Source: Gemmatimonadaceae bacterium (GTDB taxonomy: Bacteria > Gemmatimonadota > Gemmatimonadetes > Gemmatimonadales > Gemmatimonadaceae). Taken from it: a stretch of 64,000 nucleotides of DNA. The stretch is taken from the NCBI GenBank assembly GCA_019637445.1, contig JAHBVS010000001.1:1895586-1959585 (forward strand), in the 5' to 3' direction. Positions 1 through 7,293 of this stretch are shown one piece after another. Made by a program: the position numbers and the translations under genes. The stretch's first letter is position 1; the number at the start of each line of letters is the position of its first letter. The notes below the pieces were generated by a model. It ran no database searches. It worked only from the letters and a program-made list of their open reading frames with translations, and had not been told where the DNA came from.

Positions 1-1
1 C

Positions 2-370
2 GCGCGGAACGGACTCGTGAAGGTTGCCGGTCACGGAAGCCCGGATCGTGTCGCGCGTCCCGAGGACGTGGACCGCGAGATCCACGCGGCCGACATCGCT
101 GCGGTGCAGGAGACACTCGACCGATGGCTCCCGGGGCGCCACGGCGCGCATCGCGAAGCCAAGACCTGTCTCTACACACGCACGCCGAGTGGCCACTTCA
201 TCGTGGATCGGCATCCTGAGCACGCGCAGGTGGTGCTGGCCAGTCCCTGCAACGGTTTCGGATTCAAGTTCGCACCCGCGCTTGGGGAGCTCGTCGCCGC
301 GATGGTCGACGGCGACGAGTCCCCGCTGCACTGGCCGGGTTGGCGGCTCGCTAGCGCTGCTTCGAGCTGA
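2..370 (+). CDS. FAD-dependent sarcosine/N-methyltryptophan oxidase-like protein, C-terminal part
   Basis: The reading frame is open from the first bases, so the gene begins upstream of the window and only about 122 C-terminal residues are seen. The segment KTCLYTRTPSGHFIVDRHPE followed shortly by NGFGFKFAP matches the conserved C-terminal part of the monomeric sarcosine oxidase/N-methyl-tryptophan oxidase family. These enzymes oxidise N-methyl amino acids using covalently bound FAD and release hydrogen peroxide. The FAD-binding N-terminus is not visible, so the substrate cannot be assigned. The stop lies 20 bp inside the 3' end of the convergent M61 peptidase gene. The family call is fairly firm; the precise function is open. 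Confidence 0.75.
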   Translation, partial: ARNGLVKVAGHGSPDRVARPEDVDREIHAADIAAVQETLDRWLPGRHGAHREAKTCLYTRTPSGHFIVDRHPEHAQVVLASPCNGFGFKFAPALGELVAAMVDGDESPLHWPGWRLASAASS

Positions 371-2219
371 GCCAGGCTTCGCGGAAGGCGCGCTGCGCCG
401 CGGATGGCGCGGTGCCCGTCTCCTCGATCGGCAAGACCTCGAGTCGCGGGTTGGACTGCAGCGTGAGCTGGCCGCTGCGATCCCCGCCCCGCGACCGCCA
501 GCTCACCACGATGACATCGCCGGGACGATGTGACGCAAGCACGGCGTTCACGTCGGCCGTGGACCCGATCCCTCGGCCGTCCATCGACAGCAGCCGGTCA
601 CCCGCGTCCAGTCCGAGTGCGTACATCGGCGTCCCAAAGGTGGTAGGGCCAGCCACGACGACCTCACCCTCGAATCCCGAGAGCCGGGTGTCGCCCATCC
701 ACGCCTGCTGCGCTTGTGCCGGTCGCAGCACGAAGCCTGCTGCTGCGAGCAGGCGCGGGTAGTCGGGCAGTTCACTGCCGCGCACATACCGGTCGAAGAA
801 GTCCTTTGCGAACGCCGCGTCGCCGCTGACCTCGGCGAGCGCGGCCTCGACGTCCGCCACGGTGTAGCCGCGGACGGGCGCCAGCGACGACGTCTGCGGC
901 CCGAAGCGCCGCCACATCGTGCGCATCACGTCATCCAGCGTGCGCGCCGGCGTGCGCGCGCGCAGGGTCAGGTCCAGCGCCAGCCCGATCGCCTCGCCGT
1001 ACGTGTAGTACGAGATGAACATGTTGGCGCGGTTGTTCGGGTCGATGCTCGTCGCCGCATCCACGAACGGCGCCTGCTGGCTCATGCCCACGGGGCCGAA
1101 GAAGCGCCGCCCTGGGTGCTGCGAGACGGTGTTGATGGCGCCGGAGATGCGCTGCGCGTACTGCGGCGTGTCCATGATGCCCGCCCGGCGGATCACCAGC
1201 GGCCCGTAGTAGTTCGTGAAACCCTCGGCGAACCACAGCTCGCCGCTCATGTTGGCATCGCTGAAGTCGAAGGGCTCCAGCGCCGCGGGCCGGATGCGCT
1301 CGACATTCCACGCGTGGAAGAACTCGTGGCTCACGGTGCCGAGCAATCCTGCCGCCGAGCGTGCGAGCGAATTGCCCGAGGTCAGCGACGTCGAGTTGCG
1401 ATGCTCCATCCCGTCGCCGGAGCAGTTGGGACGGTAGCAGGCGATGAACGTGTACGTGCCGTAGTCGAAGCGCGGCAACTCACCGAACACGGCGGTCATC
1501 TCGTCCACCACGCGCTTGGTCAGGTCGGCAAAGTTCGCGGCCTCGTCAGCGGTGCCCAGGTGGTTCAGTGCCAGTCGGATCGTCTGCTGGCGTTGACCGC
1601 TGCCCACCTGCCACTCCCGGATGTCGAGTCGGCCGAGGTGCGTCGGCGAGTCCATCAGGTACTGCAGGTGCGGGGCGCGGAACGTGTAGCGATCCGTCGT
1701 TGGGGCCAGCTGTGTCGCGACGCGCCACGAGCTGTCGGGCGGCACGAAGGTGACGATGATGCCGCGGTTGGCCAACGCCGGCGCGTAGGCCAGCGTGGCC
1801 GGGATGTTGAGGTGCGCGCGTGACTCATCCACCCCCGCGTAGGTGCCGTCCGCGCGGTCGGCAAAGAGCGTGTAGGCCACATCCACGCGGCCGCGATGCC
1901 CCCGCACCTCCCAGACGTTTGGCCGGACGCGCTGCACCTCGAGCGCACGTCCCGCGCCGTCTGTGGCACGGAACGCGTAGACGTTCTTGGAAAAGTCGTG
2001 CGCCGCGTAGCGGCCCGGTGAACTGCGGGCCATCCGCAGCTCCAGCGGCCCCGAGGGCACATCGCGATAGCTGATCGAGACCTCGGCCTCGTGATGCACG
2101 GCATTCGGGAAGCGCACTTCGATGCGCGTGTCGTTCGCGGATGCGGCGGGGGTCGCCTGTGCGGCCAGCGAGCCGGAGGCGAGACAGAGCGCGGCGAGCA
2201 GGGCAGTGGTCTTGGGCAT
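351..2219 (-). CDS. Secreted M61-family (glycyl aminopeptidase-like) peptidase with PDZ domain
   Basis: The protein has 622 residues from the chosen ATG. A Sec signal peptide begins MPKTTALLAALCLASGSLAA, which supports this start over an upstream one 22 codons earlier that would bury the signal. The N-terminal third is the beta-rich M61 domain. The zinc motif HEFFHAWNVERIRP lies near residues 298-311, followed by an ELWFAEGFTNYY segment carrying the downstream Glu ligand region. A C-terminal PDZ-like domain (around MYALGLDAGDRLLSMDG) completes the usual M61 architecture. It probably acts in the periplasm or outside the cell on peptides. No clear Shine-Dalgarno precedes the start. A second M61 gene lies at 3806-5662; the two share architecture but are divergent in sequence. 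Confidence 0.9.
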   Translation of the reverse strand: MPKTTALLAALCLASGSLAAQATPAASANDTRIEVRFPNAVHHEAEVSISYRDVPSGPLELRMARSSPGRYAAHDFSKNVYAFRATDGAGRALEVQRVRPNVWEVRGHRGRVDVAYTLFADRADGTYAGVDESRAHLNIPATLAYAPALANRGIIVTFVPPDSSWRVATQLAPTTDRYTFRAPHLQYLMDSPTHLGRLDIREWQVGSGQRQQTIRLALNHLGTADEAANFADLTKRVVDEMTAVFGELPRFDYGTYTFIACYRPNCSGDGMEHRNSTSLTSGNSLARSAAGLLGTVSHEFFHAWNVERIRPAALEPFDFSDANMSGELWFAEGFTNYYGPLVIRRAGIMDTPQYAQRISGAINTVSQHPGRRFFGPVGMSQQAPFVDAATSIDPNNRANMFISYYTYGEAIGLALDLTLRARTPARTLDDVMRTMWRRFGPQTSSLAPVRGYTVADVEAALAEVSGDAAFAKDFFDRYVRGSELPDYPRLLAAAGFVLRPAQAQQAWMGDTRLSGFEGEVVVAGPTTFGTPMYALGLDAGDRLLSMDGRGIGSTADVNAVLASHRPGDVIVVSWRSRGGDRSGQLTLQSNPRLEVLPIEETGTAPSAAQRAFREAWLSSKQR

Positions 2220-2353
2220 CGGTCGGATTGGCACGCGGAGGGTCGGGAAGATCGACCGGAGGACGCTCGCAGCGGCGAGCGCCACGTCGGCCGGGACGAG
2301 GCTGTGACGTAGGAAAGATTGCGCGACGAGGAGGCTCGGCGCGACACTCCGGC

Positions 2354-3199
2354 ATGCGATTGATCGCCCTCGCCCTGCTATTCGTTGGCGTCGTGGCCTG
2401 CGTTGACGATGACGACGTGCAGGTCATCGCGCACCGCGGGGCGTCCTGGGACGCACCGGAGCACACCTTCGCCAGTTGGGACCTGGCCCTGCGCCACGAC
2501 GCCGACTGGCTCGAGTTCGACCTGCAGCAGGCGGCCGACGGCCAGTTGGTCGTGCTGCACGACGAGACCTTGGACCGTACGGCGCGCGGGCCGGTCGACG
2601 ACTGCCGGGGCGACGTGCGCAGCAAGACGCTGCGGCAACTTGCCGGCTGCGACGTTGGCGTCTGGTTCAACGCGGACCACCCAGATCGCGCGTCGGATGC
2701 CTTCATCGGCGCGCGGATTCCCACGTTCGATGAAGCGCTCGCGCGCTTCGCGCCGAGGGCGCGGCTGTACATCGAAATCAAGAATCCTGACGAAGCGCCG
2801 GGGATGATCGACTCACTGCTTGCCGCACTCGGGCAGCACGGCCTGCTGATGCCAGAGGCAATCCGGCGGCGCCTGCTCGTGCAGTCCTTCAGCGCGGCGG
2901 CACTGCGTGAGCTGCACAGCAAGGCGCCACGGCTGCGCCTCGTGCAGCTGCTCGATGATCCGATCCCTGCGGATTCATTGGACGCCCGGTTCGCGGCTAT
3001 CGCCGGCTACGCGGTGGGCGTCGGTCCGTCGCGTCGTATCGTCTCGGCACGTTTCGTCGAGCGCGCGCACGTGGCCGGGCTCGTCGTGCACCCGTACACG
3101 GTGAACGACTCCACGGTGATGGTCTATATGCTGGGGCTCGGGGTCGACGGGATGTTCACCGATCGACCCGACTTGATCCGGCGGCTAGTCAGCCGCTAG
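2354..3199 (+). CDS. Glycerophosphodiester phosphodiesterase lipoprotein
   Basis: The protein has 281 residues. The chosen ATG gives a short hydrophobic leader with a lipobox ending VVAC at Cys16, so it is probably a lipoprotein of the cell envelope. The catalytic start motif HRGASWDAPEHT (His27-Arg28), the LEFDLQQAADGQLVVLHD segment with its metal-binding acidic residues, and the IEIKNPDEAP segment are classic for the GDPD family. These enzymes hydrolyse glycerophosphodiesters such as glycerophosphocholine to glycerol-3-phosphate and an alcohol. Upstream in-frame codons exist but would hide the leader. The 3' end overlaps the next convergent gene by 11 bp. Confidence 0.9.
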   Translation: MRLIALALLFVGVVACVDDDDVQVIAHRGASWDAPEHTFASWDLALRHDADWLEFDLQQAADGQLVVLHDETLDRTARGPVDDCRGDVRSKTLRQLAGCDVGVWFNADHPDRASDAFIGARIPTFDEALARFAPRARLYIEIKNPDEAPGMIDSLLAALGQHGLLMPEAIRRRLLVQSFSAAALRELHSKAPRLRLVQLLDDPIPADSLDARFAAIAGYAVGVGPSRRIVSARFVERAHVAGLVVHPYTVNDSTVMVYMLGLGVDGMFTDRPDLIRRLVSR

Positions 3200-3710
3200 C
3201 CGGCTCGGCCGCCGACTCGTCGCGCGCCTCGCGAATCATTGCGATGGCCGAGATGTTCACGGCCACGTCCCCGACGGGCTTGTTCTCCGCAACCAGCACC
3301 GCCTTGCTGATGCCCACGAACTGGCCGCAGTGGTGCAGGTAGTCGCTCATCCGCTGCATCGGGGCCAGCGACATCGTGCCGCGCAGCGACTTGCCGCCCA
3401 CCAGGTGCAGCTCCACCTCGCGCTCGCCCTGGCCGGAACCGGCCGGACCCACAACCGCCATGTTCGCGTCGGGCGCCGTCACCAGCACCGCCAACGCCGT
3501 CTGCACGATCAGGTGACCGCGCGCCTCCTGCAGCTTCGGTCGATGCGCGTCCACCATGTTCACGAAGCCGCCCTTGCGGCTGCCGAGGAACGCAACCAAC
3601 GACATATCCTCGGCGATGTGGATTGCGCCTTCGACGAGATTGCCGTCGCGAAGGATGATGTGGAGGCGCTTACTCTCTCTAGTGCGCTGGCGTCCGGTGG
3701 GAGCAGTCAT
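3189..3710 (-). CDS. Conserved hypothetical protein with an internally duplicated domain
   Basis: I do not recognise a named family. The 173-residue protein has no signal peptide and no membrane segment and should be cytoplasmic. It shows two similar halves. The first starts LHIILRDGNLVEGAIHIA and continues to GGFVNMVDA and LIVQTALAVLVTA. The second starts VELHLVGGKSLRGTMSLA and continues to QFVGISKAVLV and AVNISAIAMI. Each half is predicted beta-rich, resembling a small-barrel module. The chosen ATG at MTAPTGRQRTRE precedes the first conserved block; a start 20 codons upstream is possible. It is transcribed divergently from the M61 gene at 3806 and overlaps the GDPD gene by 11 bp at its 3' end. 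Confidence 0.7.
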   Translation of the reverse strand: MTAPTGRQRTRESKRLHIILRDGNLVEGAIHIAEDMSLVAFLGSRKGGFVNMVDAHRPKLQEARGHLIVQTALAVLVTAPDANMAVVGPAGSGQGEREVELHLVGGKSLRGTMSLAPMQRMSDYLHHCGQFVGISKAVLVAENKPVGDVAVNISAIAMIREARDESAAEPASG

Positions 3711-3805
3711 TGGGTCGGGCAGCTGAGGTCTGAGGTACTGACGAGCCACGCCTGTGAACGATACGCCCACTTGCGGGCGAGACCGGCCGTGTTCGAGGCT
3801 TCGGG

Positions 3806-5662
3806 ATGCAGAACATAGGTGTTTGGCGGCCAGTCTGCCTCATTGCGGCGCTTGCCCTCACGGCCGGGACGGCGGCGTCGCAGCGACGCGCCCCCGAGGC
3901 AGCCACCCTCGGGGCACGGGAGCGACCGCCAGTCTCGGCCGCGGTGACCGGGTTGCGATTCGTCGTGAGCGTCGGCCCGCAGCAGGTGTCCGACGGCCTG
4001 CTCGAGCTGCGCGCGGAGTTCGCAGTTCAGGGAACTGGGCCCGTGCTGCTCTCGATGCCGGCGTGGACACCGGGTGCGTACGAGATCGCAAACCACGCTC
4101 GCAGCGTGATGGGGTTCGCTGCCACGCAGGCCGGTCGACCGTTGCGTTGGGACAAGCTCGATCCTGACACCTGGCGCGTCTGGCCGCAGCGATCGGGTCG
4201 AGTGGAGCTGCGCTACCGAGTGCGCGCAGAGCGTCTCGATGTTGCCGGTAGTTGGCTGACTGAGGGCTTCGGCTTCTTCAACGGCACCAACCTGTTCCTC
4301 GAGGTCGAGGGGCGCCCTCACACTCCGGCGCTGGTCGCCATCGATGTCCCAAGCGACTGGCGTGTGACCACGGGCATGACGCCACACGACTCCACCAACG
4401 TCTTTCGCGCCGAGGATGTGCACGACCTGATGGACCATCCCGTGTTCGTCGGTCGCTTCGACCTCGACTCTGCGCTGGTGGGCGAGCGCTGGATGCGTCT
4501 GGCGACCTGGCCCGAGGGAAGTCTCGCTGGCGCTCGCCGCGCCGCACTCTGGGATGCCGCGATGCGCAGTGTCGAACCCATGGTCGCCGTCTTCGGCGAC
4601 CTGCCTTGGCGGAGCTACACGATCCTGCAGGTGGCGCATCCGGACGTGCCGGGAATGAGCGCACTCGAGCACAGCGAGAGCGAACTGGCGCTGGTGGGCA
4701 GTTCCTTCCTCGACGAACCCTTCGTGCTCAGCATCCACGCGCACGAGATTGTGCACGCGTGGAACGTGAAGCGCCTGCGGCCATCAGAACTCGTACCGTA
4801 CCGCTACGACCGCGCGCAGCCCACGCCGTGGCTCTGGGTGAGCGAAGGCATCACCGACTACTACGCCGACTTGGCGCTGCTGCGAGGTGGCATTCGCGAT
4901 GAGTCCGCCTTCCTCTCCGCTACACTCGACAAGATCGAGAGCGTGACCGCGCGCCCACCCACCGCGCTCGAAGACGCCTCGCTGCAGGCGTGGATCGGCA
5001 TCGAGGACGGCACCGGCGACCTCTACTACGACAAGGGATCGCTCGCAGGTCTGGCCCTGGACATCCTGATCCGCGACGCCAGCGCAAATGAGCGCTCGCT
5101 CGACCACGTGGTGCGTGAACTCTACGACGGCACGTATCGCGCGGGGCGCGGCTTTACGCACGATGATTTCTGGAACGCCGTCGCACGCGCGACGCGCGGG
5201 CGCGCCTGGGGCGACTTCGAGCGCCGCTATCTCGACGGCCGGGACACGTATCCCTGGGCTGACTGGCTGCAACGAGGAGGATGGCGGCTCGTCGAGGACT
5301 CGATCGCCGAACCGCGGCTCGGCGTCCTGTTGCGCGAGCATCCTGACGGTGTGCTGGTCTCCGCCGTCGACCCCGAGGGCGCTGGCGCCCGCGCGGGCCT
5401 GCAGATCGGTGACGTGATCACGGAACTGGGTGGGCGCTCGGTGCTCGACCCCGGGTTTGGGGACTACTGGCGAGGCGTGTGGGGCCGCCGGCCCGGCGCG
5501 ATGCTGCCGATCCGCGCCACGCGCGCGGGCCAGTCGCTGGTGTTGAGCGCGACCGTGGAACTGCAGCCGCGCGTCGAGCGACGCATCGAGCCCGATCCCA
5601 ACGCTGACGCGAAGGCGCGGCGCATCCGTGCCGGCATCCTCGCCGGCACGCCAAGGCCCTGA
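3806..5662 (+). CDS. Secreted M61-family peptidase with PDZ domain (second copy)
   Basis: The protein has 618 residues and an N-terminal hydrophobic signal of about 25 residues (VCLIAALALTAGTAASQ). An N-terminal beta domain precedes the zinc site HAHEIVHAWNVKRLRP (HEIVH near residues 313-317). The downstream LWVSEGITDYYADLAL carries the third ligand region. A PDZ domain follows near residues 505-590 (GVLVSAVDPEGAGARAGLQI). The order matches M61 aminopeptidases, acting on peptides outside the cytoplasm. The gene is separated from a divergent hypothetical gene by about 95 bp, which must contain both promoters. Its stop abuts the stop of the convergent M24 gene without a gap. Confidence 0.9.
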   Translation: MQNIGVWRPVCLIAALALTAGTAASQRRAPEAATLGARERPPVSAAVTGLRFVVSVGPQQVSDGLLELRAEFAVQGTGPVLLSMPAWTPGAYEIANHARSVMGFAATQAGRPLRWDKLDPDTWRVWPQRSGRVELRYRVRAERLDVAGSWLTEGFGFFNGTNLFLEVEGRPHTPALVAIDVPSDWRVTTGMTPHDSTNVFRAEDVHDLMDHPVFVGRFDLDSALVGERWMRLATWPEGSLAGARRAALWDAAMRSVEPMVAVFGDLPWRSYTILQVAHPDVPGMSALEHSESELALVGSSFLDEPFVLSIHAHEIVHAWNVKRLRPSELVPYRYDRAQPTPWLWVSEGITDYYADLALLRGGIRDESAFLSATLDKIESVTARPPTALEDASLQAWIGIEDGTGDLYYDKGSLAGLALDILIRDASANERSLDHVVRELYDGTYRAGRGFTHDDFWNAVARATRGRAWGDFERRYLDGRDTYPWADWLQRGGWRLVEDSIAEPRLGVLLREHPDGVLVSAVDPEGAGARAGLQIGDVITELGGRSVLDPGFGDYWRGVWGRRPGAMLPIRATRAGQSLVLSATVELQPRVERRIEPDPNADAKARRIRAGILAGTPRP

Positions 5663-7156
5663 CTAGCGGCCGCTGCGATATCGACGAAAGCGCTCAATCA
5701 CCGTCGGATCGCGCGGCGTCCGTGGCTCGGTCATCACCCGCTCCACGGCATCGATGTCGCGCGGCACGCCGCTGCTCGGCCGGAGCACGCCGTTCGCGGT
5801 GACGAGGTAGTCGTCCTCGATCCGCACGCCGATGCCCGCGTAGCGCGTGAACGCCGCGGCGATCTTGGCGAGGTACGCGCGGTTCCGCGGTGTGTCCGGC
5901 ATCGCCTCGGCGAGATTCTCGCGCACGTAGATGCCGGGCTCGAGTGTGAACGCGCTACCCACGCCGATCACGCCCGTGGCGTAGTACTGGTCGGGGTCGT
6001 GCACCTCGAGCCCGATGCCGTGCCCGAGCCCGTGCATATAGAAGAGTCCGATCTGCGGGCACTGGCGCGCGCGCGCGGCCGTACCGCAGTCGTAGGTGGC
6101 GCCGGGTGACTCGATCAGTCCCAGCCGCGCCAGCCCCTCGCGCAGCACCGCGGTCGAGGAGTCCGTCATCGCCCGCGCGGCATTGCCGACCCGCACCTGA
6201 CGTTCGGCCGCCAGCTGGGCGGCGAGCACCACCTGATAGATGTCGCGCTGCGCATCGGTGAACCGGCCGCTCACGGGAATCGTGCGCGTGATGTCCGCCG
6301 AGTAGCCATCGAAGGACGCCGCCATGTCCATCACGACGAGGTCGCCCGCCTTGGTGACGCGGCTGTTCTCGTTGTAGTGCAGCGTCGTGCTGTTGGGGCC
6401 CGACCCGAGAATGCTCAGGTAGCCCGGGCCGTCCGCGCCCTCGGCCCGCCACGCGTGCTCGGCTGCCGCCTGCAGCTCGAACTCGCCTACACCCGGTTGC
6501 GCGAGGCGAAACGCCGCGAGGTGCCCGCGTGCGGAAATCTCCGCGGCGATGCGCAGCCGATCGAACTCTGCCGCCGACTTCACGCCACGCAGCGCCTGCA
6601 CCGCCTCCGACGCATCGGTGACACTGCGAGGCGCATAACGCTCGCGTAGGGCGAGCAGGCGTTGCGTGTGCACCGTCAGCGAGTGCTCGGCGCCGCCGAA
6701 ATCACCGACTACGTGCAGCGATTGTTCGTCGCGGAGCAGGGAGTCGAGCACCTGGTCCAGCGCCCGTACGTCTCGGCCTTCGAGCCCGAAGGCCGCGCGC
6801 GTGCCGTCCACGCCGACGCGCTTGCCGTTCCAGACCTCCTGGGCCGGATTGCGCTGCCGCACGAACAGGAGTTCCTGCGCCTTGCCGCCCTTCACGACAA
6901 AGAGCAGCGCGGCGCCCGGCTCGCGCAGGCCAGTCAGATAGAAGAACGACGCCGACTGCACCCAGGGCAGGTAGTCCGGCGTCGGTTCCACGGCGCCGTA
7001 CACGAGCACAACGCCATCGCCGATGGAACGCGCCAAGGCGGCGCGTCGAGCGGCGAATTCCTGCTGCGAGATCGCGAGGTCGGACTGCGCGGCGACTGGG
7101 GACGCCGCGAGGCCGAGGCAAACGGCAAGTGCAACAAGGCGATGGTTGTTTCGCAT
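5663..7156 (-). CDS. Secreted Xaa-Pro aminopeptidase (M24B, aminopeptidase P-like)
   Basis: The 497-residue protein has a Sec signal ending SPVAAQS. An aminopeptidase P N-terminal domain precedes the pita-bread catalytic fold. The five dinuclear-metal ligands can be followed: two Asp in MDMAASFDGYSADITRT, His in MHGLGHGIGLEVHDP, Glu in FTLEPGIYV and Glu in RIEDDYLVT. It should remove N-terminal residues preceding proline, here in the periplasm or outside, possibly working with the neighbouring M61 and M14 peptidases on external peptides. A close paralog lies at 49062-50570. The start is ATG with no obvious Shine-Dalgarno. Confidence 0.92.
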   Translation of the reverse strand: MRNNHRLVALAVCLGLAASPVAAQSDLAISQQEFAARRAALARSIGDGVVLVYGAVEPTPDYLPWVQSASFFYLTGLREPGAALLFVVKGGKAQELLFVRQRNPAQEVWNGKRVGVDGTRAAFGLEGRDVRALDQVLDSLLRDEQSLHVVGDFGGAEHSLTVHTQRLLALRERYAPRSVTDASEAVQALRGVKSAAEFDRLRIAAEISARGHLAAFRLAQPGVGEFELQAAAEHAWRAEGADGPGYLSILGSGPNSTTLHYNENSRVTKAGDLVVMDMAASFDGYSADITRTIPVSGRFTDAQRDIYQVVLAAQLAAERQVRVGNAARAMTDSSTAVLREGLARLGLIESPGATYDCGTAARARQCPQIGLFYMHGLGHGIGLEVHDPDQYYATGVIGVGSAFTLEPGIYVRENLAEAMPDTPRNRAYLAKIAAAFTRYAGIGVRIEDDYLVTANGVLRPSSGVPRDIDAVERVMTEPRTPRDPTVIERFRRYRSGR

Positions 7157-7293
7157 GGCGAAGGCGTGGGAGAGAGGCCGACGATACCCCCGTAAGATGC
7201 TCCCGGCACGCCCACAGCGCCCGTCCCAGCACCAAGCGGACCACCTGCGTAGACTCCAAGCGGTACCTCACCAACACCCGGAGTCTTGTCACG

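Noticed and set aside
714-1823. A 369-codon plus-strand frame opposite the first M61 gene
   Set aside because: The opposite strand has the M61 zinc motif and signal peptide, and this frame is compositional noise.
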